The notes under the pieces were generated by a model. That model did no database searches and was not told the DNA's origin. It saw only the letters and a program-made list of their open reading frames with translations. A DNA stretch of 64,000 bases from JAGSOU01 sp049974865 (GTDB lineage Bacteria; Pseudomonadota; Alphaproteobacteria; Rhodobacterales; Rhodobacteraceae), in NCBI GenBank assembly GCA_049974865.1, contig JBNGCX010000011.1:10890-74889 (forward strand), in the 5' to 3' direction. Position numbers and translations under genes: made by a program. This document shows positions 27,163 to 35,709 of the stretch, piece by piece (position 1 is the stretch's first letter; every line of letters begins with the position of its first letter).

Positions 27163-27285
27163 ATGCTGACCGAGCTGAAATCCGTGATCGAACGTTCGTC
27201 CAACACGCTGCTGCAGGACGCGCTCGGCGTTACCGCGCTGATGGTCATGCTGGTTGCGGGGCTGCACCTGCCGGGCCTGTTCTGA
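27163..27285 (+). CDS. Putative SOS-regulated small membrane protein (40 residues)
   Basis: This short reading frame starts at ATG 27163, preceded by an AAGGACCG ribosome-site-like stretch, and ends with TGA. The product begins with a polar/amphipathic part (MLTELKSVIERSSNTLLQ) and continues into one hydrophobic helix (about residues 22-40, ALMVMLVAGLHLPGLF). An exact LexA box lies in its promoter region and a strong terminator lies downstream. In Caulobacter the SOS-induced SidA is a 29-residue single-pass membrane protein that blocks division; the same layout here suggests an analogous role. This is inference from size, topology and regulation, not sequence identity. Confidence 0.6.
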   Translation: MLTELKSVIERSSNTLLQDALGVTALMVMLVAGLHLPGLF

Positions 27286-27423
27286 GACCGAGAGTTACTG
27301 CCTGCGATCCGCGTTCCGGGCCGCGCATCCCGTCCCCAAGCGATGCGCCACCTGCCGAGCCTGCCTGTCCTCGTGCAGAAAGGAAATGCCTCTTCCGCCG
27401 CCCGGGCGCCTGAATCGCCACTG

Positions 27424-27463
27424 ACCGCCGCCGTCCCCCCAAGACGCGCGGCGGTTTTTTCTT
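27424..27463 (+). terminator. Strong rho-independent terminator
   Basis: An 8-bp stem (ACCGCCGC/GCGGCGGT) with a loop of about 16 bases is followed by TTTTTCTT. It ends the transcript of the small SOS gene; its U-run reaches the stop codon of the opposing Fe-S scaffold gene. The 138 bases between the small gene and the terminator hold no further reading frame that I can support. Confidence 0.8.
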
Positions 27464-27911
27464 AGGCGCAGGCGGCCTTGGCGGCCTGGTCGAAGGCCTC
27501 CAGCGTGGCGTCGAGCGTCAACAGGATCGAGGCATGGCGGTTCTTGTATTCCCGCGCGGGCATCAGCACCTCGAGCCCGTCGAAGGGCGCGTCGGGGGCC
27601 GGGCCACCTTCTTTCAGCATCGCGGCAAGCTGGCTGCGGGCGCGCTGCACCTCTTCGCGGCTGCGGCCGATGATATTGGCCCCCACCACCGAGGCCGAGG
27701 CCTGGCCGAGCGCGCAGGCCTTCACGTCCTGCGCGAAATCGGTGATCCGGCCGTCGGACAGGCACAGGTCGACCGTCACGGTGGAGCCGCAGAGCGGCGA
27801 GCGCTTGCGCGCGCTGCCGCAGGGCGAGTCGAGCCGGCCCTGATGCGGAATATCGGCCGCCAGCGCCAAGATGCGCTGCGAATACAGCTTGATCAGGTCG
27901 GTGTCGCTCAT
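27462..27911 (-). CDS. NifU/IscU-like iron-sulfur cluster scaffold protein (SufU type)
   Basis: The protein resembles the IscU/SufU N-terminal scaffold, which holds a nascent Fe-S cluster or relays sulfur. Conserved cysteines lie at C31 (SPCGS), C41 (PLCGS) and C66 (ACALGQAS), and one more sits near the C-terminus in AACA. The 149-residue length suits the SufU class. It lies alone between convergent and divergent neighbours, next to hisI, and not in a suf or isc operon. The exact role (scaffold or sulfur carrier) is open. Confidence 0.82.
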   Translation of the reverse strand: MSDTDLIKLYSQRILALAADIPHQGRLDSPCGSARKRSPLCGSTVTVDLCLSDGRITDFAQDVKACALGQASASVVGANIIGRSREEVQRARSQLAAMLKEGGPAPDAPFDGLEVLMPAREYKNRHASILLTLDATLEAFDQAAKAACA

Positions 27912-27977
27912 GGCTTTCCCTCGTCGGTCTCATCCCATAGATAACCCGCACGAACCCGTTTGCAAAGGAGCGCACCG

Positions 27978-28337
27978 ATGGCCTTCGACATCACAACCCT
28001 GCGATTCAACGACCAGGGCCTGATCCCGGCCATCGCCCAGGCCGAGGACGGGCAGGTGCTGATGATGGCCTGGATGAACGCCGAGGCTGTGGCCCGCACG
28101 CTGGAGACCGGGCGGGTGACCTACTGGTCGCGCTCGCGTCAGTCGTTCTGGGTGAAGGGCGAAAGTTCGGGCCATGTGCAGCGGCTGCTGGATTTCCGCG
28201 TCGATTGCGATCGGGACTGCCTGCTGCTGATCGTCGATCAGACCGGCCCGGCCTGCCACACCAACCGGCGGAGCTGTTTCTATACGGCGGTGCGCGAGGG
28301 CGAGGAAGTCGAGCTTATGAAGCCCCTCGAGGCCTGA
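27978..28337 (+). CDS. hisI: Phosphoribosyl-AMP cyclohydrolase
   Basis: HisI opens the adenine ring of PR-AMP in histidine synthesis. The 119-residue protein contains MMAWMNAEAV, VTYWSRSRQSFWVKGE, the Mg-binding DCDRDC block and the zinc cysteine segment GPACHTNRRSCFY, all diagnostic. It is a stand-alone HisI with no HisE domain. The ATG at 27978 follows AAAGGAGCG. It is not next to other his genes in this window. Confidence 0.97.
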   Translation: MAFDITTLRFNDQGLIPAIAQAEDGQVLMMAWMNAEAVARTLETGRVTYWSRSRQSFWVKGESSGHVQRLLDFRVDCDRDCLLLIVDQTGPACHTNRRSCFYTAVREGEEVELMKPLEA

Positions 28338-28341
28338 CTTT

Positions 28342-28363
28342 CCGCCTCCGGCGGGGATATTTT
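28342..28363. terminator. Short hairpin of the CCTCCGGCGGG-type between convergent genes
   Basis: CCGCC-TCC-GGCGG followed by GGATATTTTC lies between the ends of hisI and gluQRS. It resembles the short GC hairpin plus AT-rich tail that recurs after genes in Rhodobacterales, from general knowledge of these genomes. It probably ends hisI transcription. Confidence 0.5.
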
Positions 28364-28377
28364 CGAACAGAAGAAGG

Positions 28378-29244
28378 TCAGAGGCCGAGCTTCGCCCGGA
28401 TGTCGGCGGGGCTGCGCCCGTCCTCGCGGTATTTGCGGATGGCGCGGGCGTCGTCGCGCTTGGCCAGGCGCTTGCCTGTCTCGTCTCGGATCAGCCGGTG
28501 GTGGTGGTAGAGCGGCGTGGGCAGGCCCAGAAGGCGCTGCAGGATGACATGGATCGCGGTGGCCTCGAACAGGTCGGCGCCGCGGGTAACATGGGTGATG
28601 CCCTGTTCCGCGTCGTCGAGCACCACCGACAGGTGATAGGAGGTGCCCATGTCGCGCCGGGCCAGGACGATGTCGCCGATGCCGGCAAGGGCCTGGCCGC
28701 GGGTGACGGTGATGGTGCCACTCTGGCCCCCGGGGCCGGCGCCGGTTTCGGTGAAGCAAAGCTTGTCGGCACCGATCTCGTCCCAGGTGCGGCCCATGTC
28801 GAGGCGCAGGGCGCAGTCGGCGGGCAGGGGGCCGGAGGGCGCGGCGCCGGGGCGGCAGGTGCCGGGATAGACCAGCCCGTCGGGGCCGTATTGCGGGGCG
28901 CCCTCCTGCGGGGCGCGGGCGGCCTCTTCGATGTCGCGGCGGCGGCAGGCGCAGGGGTAGATGAGGCCGCGGTCCCAGAGCGTTTCCAGCGCGGCGCGGT
29001 AGGCCGGCAGGCGCTCGGACTGGCGCATCACCGGGGTTTCCCAGCGCAGCCCCAGCCAGCGCAGGTCCTCGTAGATCAGCGCCTCCCATTCGGGGCGGGC
29101 GCGGGCCTGGTCGATATCCTCGATCCTGAGCAGGAACTTCCCGCCCGCGTCCCGCGCCATGTCATGGGCGAGGATCGCCGCGTAGGCGTGGCCCAGATGC
29201 AGCGGCCCGGTGGGCGAGGGCGCGAAGCGGGTGCGGACGGTCAC
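28378..29244 (-). CDS. gluQ: Glutamyl-Q tRNA(Asp) synthetase
   Basis: This is a truncated GluRS paralog that charges queuosine in tRNA(Asp) with glutamate. The 288-residue protein has HLGH at residues 16-19, the RIEDID motif, a zinc-binding set (YPCACRRRDIEE and YPGTC) and the KRLAKRDDA motif near the C-terminus. It lacks the anticodon-binding domain of full GluRS. Its start overlaps the stop of the upstream methyltransferase by 4 bases, so the two are co-transcribed. Confidence 0.94.
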   Translation of the reverse strand: MTVRTRFAPSPTGPLHLGHAYAAILAHDMARDAGGKFLLRIEDIDQARARPEWEALIYEDLRWLGLRWETPVMRQSERLPAYRAALETLWDRGLIYPCACRRRDIEEAARAPQEGAPQYGPDGLVYPGTCRPGAAPSGPLPADCALRLDMGRTWDEIGADKLCFTETGAGPGGQSGTITVTRGQALAGIGDIVLARRDMGTSYHLSVVLDDAEQGITHVTRGADLFEATAIHVILQRLLGLPTPLYHHHRLIRDETGKRLAKRDDARAIRKYREDGRSPADIRAKLGL

Positions 29245-29852
29245 GTTTTTTCAAGCACGTAGACAGTGGAGCCCAGCCCGATCGCGGGCAGGTGGTCGCC
29301 GTGTTCTTCGAGCAGGGTTCTAACCGCACCGGAGGCGCGCAGCGCGTCCAGCCGGTCGCGATAAGCGGGATCCTCCAGCGCGTGGTCGTTGAAGGAGAAG
29401 GCCAGCAGCCCGCCCGGGGCCAGCGCCGCGGCGAGGGCGTCGAGCAGTTCGGGCGGGGCGGCGCCGGGGCTGATCACGCCCGCCGCGGCGATCGCGGCGT
29501 AGTCGCCGGGTTTCACCGGCAGGGGGGCGTCGGGGTCGGTCTGCCAGAGCTTGCGGTAGGCGCCCTTGGCGCGGGCCTGTTCCAGCATCCCGGCCGAGAG
29601 GTCGGTGCCGTCGATCACCGCGAAGCCCGCAGCGCGCAGGGCGAGGCCCGACAGGCCGGTGCCGCAGCCCACGTCCAGCACCGGGGCGTCCGCCGGCGCG
29701 TGGCGCGCCAGCGCCGCGGCCACCCGGCGCGGCGTGGCATAGCCGTTCTCGGCGAGTTCGGAATCGTAGCTTTCGGCCCAGGCGTCGTAGAGTTGCTCCA
29801 CCTCGCCCCGGGCTTGCAGGTCGTAGACCTTGTCGAGGAATTTTTCGGTCAT
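29241..29852 (-). CDS. Class I SAM-dependent methyltransferase
   Basis: The 203-residue protein has the SAM-binding motif I VLDVGCGTGLSG (about residues 58-69), followed by the expected acidic residue in VIDGTDLSAGML, plus motifs in GDYAAIAAAGVISPG. The N-terminal DLQARGEVEQLYDAWAESYD resembles methyltransferases of the Williams-Beuren/TPMT-like group. The substrate is unknown. It overlaps gluQRS by 4 bases. ATG 29852 was preferred to a GTG two codons upstream. Confidence 0.85.
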   Translation of the reverse strand: MTEKFLDKVYDLQARGEVEQLYDAWAESYDSELAENGYATPRRVAAALARHAPADAPVLDVGCGTGLSGLALRAAGFAVIDGTDLSAGMLEQARAKGAYRKLWQTDPDAPLPVKPGDYAAIAAAGVISPGAAPPELLDALAAALAPGGLLAFSFNDHALEDPAYRDRLDALRASGAVRTLLEEHGDHLPAIGLGSTVYVLEKT

Positions 29853-29874
29853 GCCCACAGGCTAGCAGGCAGCC

Positions 29875-31221
29875 TTAACCGGCGTCCAGCCCCAGCCAGA
29901 CCTTCCAGTCGGCCTTGGCCCGGTCGGTATAGGCCTTGTAGCGGTCCTTGCGGCCGCGGCGCCCGCCCTTCAGCCCCTCGACGGGCGGGAAGAGGCCGAA
30001 ATTGACGTTCATCGGCTGGAAGGTCTTGGCCTCGGCCCCGCCGGTGATGTGGGTAACCAGCGCGCCGGTGGCGGTGGTGGAGGGCACGGGCGGCAGGCTG
30101 CGCCCCTCGATCTCGGCCACGGCCAGGCGGGCGGCCAGCAGCCCCATGGCCGCGCTTTCGACGTAACCCTCGACCCCGGTGATCTGCCCGGCAAACCGGA
30201 TATTCGGTTTCGACTTCAGCCGCATCTGGTCGTCGAGCAGCGTGGGCGAGTTGAGGAAAGTGTTGCGGTGGATGCCGCCGAGGCGCGCGAAGCGGGCGTT
30301 CTCCAGCCCCGGAATCATCCGGAATACATCGGTTTGCGCGCCGTACTTCATCTTGGTCTGAAAGCCGACGATGTTGTAGAGCGTGCCCAGCTTGTTGTCG
30401 CGGCGCAGCTGCACGATGGCGTGCGGCTTGACGTCCGGCTGGTGCGGGTTGGTCAGGCCCACCGGCTTCATGGGCCCGTGGCGCAGGGTTTCGCGGCCGC
30501 GTTCGGCCATCACCTCGATGGGCAGGCAGCCGTCGAAATAGCCCGCGGTCTCGCCCGCGTGGAACTCGGTCTTGTCGGCGGCCAGCAGCGCATCGATGAA
30601 CGCCTCGTATTGCGCCTTGTCCATGGGGCAGTTGAGGTAGGCGGTGCGCTCTTCCTCGGTCTCGCCCTTGTCGTAGCGCGACTGGAACCACGCCTTTTCC
30701 ATGTCGATGCTGTCGGCATAGACGATCGGCGCGATGGCGTCGAAGAAGGCGAGGCTTTCGGCGCCGGTCTCGGCCCGGATCGCCTCGGCCAGCGCGCCGG
30801 AGGTCAGCGGGCCTGTGGCGATGATCCAGAGGCCGTCCTCGGGCAGGGCGGTGATTTCACCTTCCTCCACCCGCACCAGCGGATGGCTGCGCAGACGGTC
30901 GGTGACGCCCTGCGAGAAGCCCTCGCGGTCCACGGCCAGCGCGCCGCCCGCGGGCAGGCGGTGGGTGTCGGCCATCTCCATGATCAGCCCGCCGGCCTGG
31001 CGCATTTCCCAGTGCAGCAGGCCCACGGCGTTCTGCTCGTCATCATCCGAGCGGAAGGAATTGGAGCAGACCATCTCGGCCAGCTTGCCGGTCTGGTGCG
31101 CGAAGGTGCCCACCGCGGGGCGCATCTCGTGGATGACGACGGGGATGCCGGCCTGGGCGGCCTGCCAGGCGGCCTCGGAGCCCGCAAGCCCGCCGCCGAT
31201 GATATGCAGTTCCTTGGTCAT
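29875..31221 (-). CDS. trmFO: Methylenetetrahydrofolate-tRNA-(uracil-5)-methyltransferase TrmFO
   Basis: TrmFO makes m5U54 in tRNA using methylene-THF and FAD. The 448-residue flavoprotein begins with the dinucleotide-binding segment HIIGGGLAGSEAAW and has the family blocks EMRP, CSNSFRSDD and LGGIHRNTFLNSP, plus the C-terminal GLFPP region. The ATG at 31221 was chosen because the flavin motif begins there; a long in-frame extension upstream is unlike the family. Confidence 0.95.
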   Translation of the reverse strand: MTKELHIIGGGLAGSEAAWQAAQAGIPVVIHEMRPAVGTFAHQTGKLAEMVCSNSFRSDDDEQNAVGLLHWEMRQAGGLIMEMADTHRLPAGGALAVDREGFSQGVTDRLRSHPLVRVEEGEITALPEDGLWIIATGPLTSGALAEAIRAETGAESLAFFDAIAPIVYADSIDMEKAWFQSRYDKGETEEERTAYLNCPMDKAQYEAFIDALLAADKTEFHAGETAGYFDGCLPIEVMAERGRETLRHGPMKPVGLTNPHQPDVKPHAIVQLRRDNKLGTLYNIVGFQTKMKYGAQTDVFRMIPGLENARFARLGGIHRNTFLNSPTLLDDQMRLKSKPNIRFAGQITGVEGYVESAAMGLLAARLAVAEIEGRSLPPVPSTTATGALVTHITGGAEAKTFQPMNVNFGLFPPVEGLKGGRRGRKDRYKAYTDRAKADWKVWLGLDAG

Positions 31222-31378
31222 GGGCGCGATGTAGGCGCTTTGGGCGGAAAGGGAAAGGGGCGTGTTGCAGGCCGCGTTGCACGAGCTTTGCGGTTTTCGG
31301 GCCGGGCGCGGCGGTGGCTTGACCGTCCCCTGCCGAGGCGATGTAGATTGCGGCCGAGTTTCACGGAGTGGGAAGGTG

Positions 31379-31750
31379 ATGGCGACGGTCAGCAAGGAAA
31401 CGGCTCAACATTATTCCTGGGGCGATGCGTGCGACGGGTGGGTGCTGTCCCCGTCTTCGGACATGATGGTCATCCAGGAACGCATGCCGCCGCGGACGGC
31501 CGAGACGCGCCATATGCACGGCAAGGCGCGGCAGTTCTTCTTCGTCCTGTCCGGAGAATTGCAGATGGAGCTGGAAGGCGAGGTGCACCGCGTCCCGGCG
31601 ATGAGCGGCATCGAGGTCCGCCCCGGTGCGCGGCACCAGGCGCGCAACGGCACCGATGACGAGGTGCATTTCCTCGTCGTCTCCAGCCCGACGACGCGTG
31701 GCGACCGGACCGACCTGGGGGATCAGGCCACGCCACCGGACGCGCCCTGA
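31379..31750 (+). CDS. Single-domain cupin protein
   Basis: This 123-residue protein folds as one cupin barrel with the first motif ETRHMHGKARQFFFVLSGE (metal-binding His/His and Glu pattern) and the second motif IEVRPGARHQARNGT. Such small cupins bind a metal and often act on small acids or sugars, but substrate and partner are unknown. It is divergent from trmFO and has a GGGAAGGTG site before ATG 31379. Confidence 0.82.
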   Translation: MATVSKETAQHYSWGDACDGWVLSPSSDMMVIQERMPPRTAETRHMHGKARQFFFVLSGELQMELEGEVHRVPAMSGIEVRPGARHQARNGTDDEVHFLVVSSPTTRGDRTDLGDQATPPDAP

Positions 31751-31858
31751 CAGGGCTGCCCGGGGGCAAGGCGAAGACGCGCCGCCATGGCCGCGCGCGA
31801 TCCGCGAGACGTCCGGCAAGGGGGCGGGCGGTGCAGGCCCCCCCCTCTGGCGTTGCGG

Positions 31859-32266
31859 TCAGGCCGTGGCGGCGCGCGCCTTGCCCGCGATCAGCGCATC
31901 GACCGAGACCGCGCCCGCGCCATGCGCGGCCAGCAGCAGGAAGCCGCCGGCGAGCCCGAGGTTCTTGTAGAGGCTGATCATCTGCATCTGGTCGCCGGGG
32001 ACAAGGTGGAAGATCAGCCCCGCCAGCACGCTGAACCCGGCCAGCGCCAGCGCCACGAGACGGGTCTGGAAGCCCACCAGGATGGCGAGGCCGCCCAGCA
32101 GTTCCAGCGCGATGGTCGGCCAGACAAGGAGGCCGGGCACCCCCTGCGAGGCCATGTAGCCGGCCGTGCCCTCGACGGCGCCCAGCTTGCTGTAGCCGGC
32201 GGTGATGAACAGGACGGAGAGGAGGATGCGGGCCAGCAGCCCGACATAGGATTTGATGTCAGTCAT
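31859..32266 (-). CDS. DoxX-family membrane protein (first of two)
   Basis: This 135-residue protein has four predicted membrane helices with the DoxX landmarks ARILLSVLFITAGYSKL, PGLLVWPTIALELLGGLAILVGFQTR and a C-terminal helix. DoxX proteins are linked to quinone-dependent oxidoreductase or redox-sensing complexes in some bacteria, but most are uncharacterised. The start at 32266 was chosen where homology begins. It lies 132 bases downstream of a second DoxX gene on the same strand. Confidence 0.83.
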   Translation of the reverse strand: MTDIKSYVGLLARILLSVLFITAGYSKLGAVEGTAGYMASQGVPGLLVWPTIALELLGGLAILVGFQTRLVALALAGFSVLAGLIFHLVPGDQMQMISLYKNLGLAGGFLLLAAHGAGAVSVDALIAGKARAATA

Positions 32267-32398
32267 GTCGCGTTTCCCTTTTGCACGCTCAGTGGCAATG
32301 GAAGGGAAATTAACTGTGCGGTCATGAAAGAAAACGGAACATAGGCAACATATCATGCGCGGAAATGCACATAACCTGCCGTCGCCGTCGCGCCGGTT

Positions 32399-32797
32399 CT
32401 AGCGCGACAGCCGCGCGTCGAGCGAGATCGGGCCGGGACCGTAGAGAAAGACGAACAGGTACCCGCCGGTCAGCGCGATGTTCTTGAGCAGCAGTGTTAC
32501 CACCACCGGGTCGCTGTAATCGCGGTAGAACCAGATGCCCGAGGTGATGCAGAAACCGGCGAAGGCCAGCCCGATCAGCCGGGTCTGGTAGCCCAGCAGC
32601 AGCCCGATCCCGCCGAAGAACTGGAAATAGAACACCGGGCCGGCCAGTGCGCCGGGCACACCGCCCTTCTCCAGGAATTCGGCAAACCCCTTGAGATCGC
32701 CGATATTCGAGGCCGCGGCCATCAGGAACAGGCTGGCCATCAGCACGCGCGCGATCAGCGCGATGGCGGGGGCGAGGGAATCGGCGAGTCTGGTCAT
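32399..32797 (-). CDS. DoxX-family membrane protein (second of two)
   Basis: This 132-residue protein shares the four-helix DoxX plan (LIARVLMASLFLMAAASNI, FYFQFFGGIGLLLGYQTRLIGLAFAGF) with the neighbouring gene but is clearly diverged from it. The tandem could be an old duplication. The order gyrA - doxX - doxX is on one strand with 131 bases after gyrA, so co-transcription with gyrA is possible but weakened by a hairpin. Confidence 0.83.
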   Translation of the reverse strand: MTRLADSLAPAIALIARVLMASLFLMAAASNIGDLKGFAEFLEKGGVPGALAGPVFYFQFFGGIGLLLGYQTRLIGLAFAGFCITSGIWFYRDYSDPVVVTLLLKNIALTGGYLFVFLYGPGPISLDARLSR

Positions 32798-32895
32798 TGG
32801 GGCCTCCGGTATCGGGGAGGTTATCGCCCGCCCGGACAGACAACACCTTGATCCGGATCAGCTTCGCCCGCGGAGCGCACCCGCCCCGTTGCGCC

Positions 32896-32921
32896 GGGCG
32901 CCGCCACGTCCTGCGGCGCCC
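32896..32921 (-). terminator. Stem-loop just after gyrA
   Basis: GGGCGCCGC and GCGGCGCCC pair perfectly over 9 bp, beginning 8 bases after the gyrA stop. No U-run follows in the gyrA direction, so it may be a weak terminator or an mRNA-stabilising 3' hairpin. Confidence 0.5.
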
Positions 32922-32928
32922 GCAGGGC

Positions 32929-35664
32929 TCAGTCCTCGGAGGTCTCGCCGGCCTCGTCCTCGCCATGTTCGGCGATCCAGGCGACCGAGACCACCTCTTC
33001 GCCCTTGGCGGTGTCGAAGACCTTGACCCCGCCGGCGCTGCGCGAGCGGAAGGAGATGCCGTCGACCGGGCAGCGGATGGACTGGCCGGTAGAGGTGACC
33101 AGCATGATCTGGTCGTCCATCTCGACCGGGAAGCAGGCCACCACCGGGCCGCCGCGCAGCCCCTTGTCGATGGCCTGCACGCCCTGGCCGCCGCGCCCGC
33201 GGACGGGATAGTCGTGGCTGGAGCTGAGCTTGCCCGTGCCGCGCGCGGTGATGGTCAGGATCAGGTCCTCGGCCGCCGACATCTCGGCATAGCGCTCGGT
33301 CGAGAGCTGGCCCGCGGGGGCCTCGGCCTCTTCCTCTTCGCCCGGCTCCTCGGTGGCGCCTGCCACCAGGCGGCGCTGTTTCAGATAGGCGGCGCGCTCC
33401 TCGGCGGTGGCCTCGAAATGGCGGATCACGGCCATCGAGACCACGCTGTCGCCCTCGGCCAGGCGGATGCCGCGCACGCCGGTCGATTTGCGTCCCTTGA
33501 AGACCCGCACATCGGTGGTCGGGAAGCGGATCGCGCGGCCGTGGGCGGTGACCAGCATCACGTCATCCTCCTCGGTGCAGATGCGCGCGTTGACCAGCGA
33601 CACGCCCTCGGGCAGGTCCATGGCGATCTTGCCGTTGCGCATCACGTTGGTGAAATCGCTCAGCGCGTTGCGGCGCACGTCCCCGGCGGTGGTCGCGAAG
33701 ACGATCTGCAGGTCGGCCCATTCTTCCTCGGGGCGGTCGACGGGCATGATCGCGGCCACCGAGACCCCGGCCGGGATGGGCAGGATGTTGACGATGGCCT
33801 TGCCGCGCGCGGTGCGCCCGCCCAGCGGCAGGCGCCAGGTCTTCAGCTTGTAGACCATCCCCTCGGTGGTGAAGAACAGAAGCTGGGTGTGGGTGTTGGC
33901 CACGAAGAGGGTGGTGACCACGTCCTCTTCCTTGGTGGCCATGCTCGCCAGCCCCTTGCCGCCGCGGCGCTGCGCGCGGAAATCGGCCAGCGGCGTGCGC
34001 TTGATATAGCCGGACTGGGTGACCGTCACGACCATGTCCTCGCGCTCGATCAGGTCCTCGTCCTCCATGTCGCCGGACCAGTCGACGATCTCGGTGCGGC
34101 GGGGGACGGCGAACTGCTCTTTCACGCTGCGCAGCTCATCGGCGATGATGGTCATGATCCGCTCGCGCGAGCGCAGGATGTCCAGGTAGTCCTTGATCTT
34201 CTCGGCCAGATCCTGCAGCTCGTCGGTGACCTCTTTCACGCCCATCGCGGTCAGGCGCTGCAGGCGCAACTCGAGGATGGCGCGGGCCTGGGTCTCGGAC
34301 AGGTTGTAGGTGCCGTCCTCGTTCATCTTGTGGGTCGGGTCGTCGATCAGCTTGATGTAGTCGGCGATATCGGCGGCGGGCCAGCGCCGCGTCATCAGCT
34401 TTTCGCGCGCCTCGGCCGGGTCGCGCGACGCGCGGATGGTGGCGACCACCTCGTCCACGTTGGACACCGCCACGGCGAGGCCGCACAGGATATGGCTGCG
34501 CTCGCGCGCCTTGCGCAGGTCATAGGCGGTGCGCCGCGCCACCACCTCTTCGCGGAAACCGACGAAGGCGGTGAGGAAGCCGCGCAGCGTCAGTTGCTCG
34601 GGCCGGCCGCCGTTCAGCGCCAGCATGTTGCAGCCGAAAGAGACCTGCATCGGCGTGAAGCGGAACAGCTGGTTCAGCACCACCTCGGGCGTCGCGTCGC
34701 GCTTCAGCTCGATCACCACGCGGACGCCGACGCGGTCGGATTCGTCCTGGACATGCGCGATGCCCTCGATCTTCTTGTCGCGGACCATCTCGGCGATCTT
34801 CTCGATCATCGAGGCCTTGTTCACCTGGTAAGGAATCTCATCCAGAACAATGGCGTAGCGGTCCTTGCGGATCTCCTCGACCCGGGTCTTGGCGCGGATC
34901 ACCACGCTGCCGCGCCCCTCGAGATAGGCCTTCCGCGCGCCCGAGCGGCCAAGGATGATGCCGCCCGTCGGGAAATCCGGCGCCGGGATGTAGTCGATCA
35001 GCTGTTCCGAGCTCAGGTCGGGGTCCTCGATCAGTGCCAGGGTTGCGTCCACCACCTCGCCCAGGTTGTGCGGCGGGATGCGCGTGGCCATGCCCACGGC
35101 GATGCCCTCGGCCCCGTTGACCAGCATGTTGGGATAGCGCGCCGGCAGGACGGTCGGCTCCTTGTCCTTGCCGTCATAGTTGTCCTGGAAATCGACCGTT
35201 TCCTTCTCGATATCGGCCAGCAGCGCCTGGGCGGGCTTGTCCATGCGCACCTCGGTGTAGCGCATGGCCGCCGGGCTGTCGCCGTCCATCGAACCGAAGT
35301 TGCCCTGGCCGTCGAGCAGCGGCAGAGACATCGAGAAATCCTGCGCCATCCGCACCAGCGCATCGTAGATCGCGGCGTCGCCGTGCGGGTGGTATTTACC
35401 CATCACGTCGCCCACGGGGCGGGCGGATTTGCGGTAGGGCTTGTCGTGCGTGTTGCCGGTCTCGTGCATGGCGAAGAGGATGCGCCGGTGCACCGGCTTG
35501 AGCCCGTCGCGCAGATCCGGGATCGCGCGCGAGACGATCACGCTCATCGCGTAATCGAGATAGGAGGTCTTCATCTCCTCCTCGATCGAGATGGTCGGGC
35601 CGGAATAGACCGGTCCGCCTGCGTTTTCGTCTTCGTTTTCAGGGGTTTCCGGCGTGTCGCTCAT
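32929..35664 (-). CDS. gyrA: DNA gyrase subunit A
   Basis: GyrA cuts and rejoins the DNA gate segment during negative supercoiling. The 911-residue protein has catalytic Tyr136 in AAMRYTEVR, the quinolone region KYHPHGDAAIYD (residues 90-101), the C-terminal beta-pinwheel with the GyrA box QRRGGKG, and an acidic tail. The residue matching E. coli Ser83 is Ala97, while the Asp87 position is conserved as Asp101. An acidic, Glu-rich insertion (about residues 783-800) sits in the C-terminal domain. Confidence 0.97.
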   Translation of the reverse strand: MSDTPETPENEDENAGGPVYSGPTISIEEEMKTSYLDYAMSVIVSRAIPDLRDGLKPVHRRILFAMHETGNTHDKPYRKSARPVGDVMGKYHPHGDAAIYDALVRMAQDFSMSLPLLDGQGNFGSMDGDSPAAMRYTEVRMDKPAQALLADIEKETVDFQDNYDGKDKEPTVLPARYPNMLVNGAEGIAVGMATRIPPHNLGEVVDATLALIEDPDLSSEQLIDYIPAPDFPTGGIILGRSGARKAYLEGRGSVVIRAKTRVEEIRKDRYAIVLDEIPYQVNKASMIEKIAEMVRDKKIEGIAHVQDESDRVGVRVVIELKRDATPEVVLNQLFRFTPMQVSFGCNMLALNGGRPEQLTLRGFLTAFVGFREEVVARRTAYDLRKARERSHILCGLAVAVSNVDEVVATIRASRDPAEAREKLMTRRWPAADIADYIKLIDDPTHKMNEDGTYNLSETQARAILELRLQRLTAMGVKEVTDELQDLAEKIKDYLDILRSRERIMTIIADELRSVKEQFAVPRRTEIVDWSGDMEDEDLIEREDMVVTVTQSGYIKRTPLADFRAQRRGGKGLASMATKEEDVVTTLFVANTHTQLLFFTTEGMVYKLKTWRLPLGGRTARGKAIVNILPIPAGVSVAAIMPVDRPEEEWADLQIVFATTAGDVRRNALSDFTNVMRNGKIAMDLPEGVSLVNARICTEEDDVMLVTAHGRAIRFPTTDVRVFKGRKSTGVRGIRLAEGDSVVSMAVIRHFEATAEERAAYLKQRRLVAGATEEPGEEEEAEAPAGQLSTERYAEMSAAEDLILTITARGTGKLSSSHDYPVRGRGGQGVQAIDKGLRGGPVVACFPVEMDDQIMLVTSTGQSIRCPVDGISFRSRSAGGVKVFDTAKGEEVVSVAWIAEHGEDEAGETSED

Positions 35665-35709
35665 GTTCTTGTCCGCCCGTTTGTCCGCGCTCTATATCTT
35701 GTGGCGCTC

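Noticed and set aside
27286..27423. Small RNA between the SOS peptide gene and the terminator
   Set aside because: No promoter of its own or conserved fold can be shown; it is more simply the 3' UTR of the small gene.
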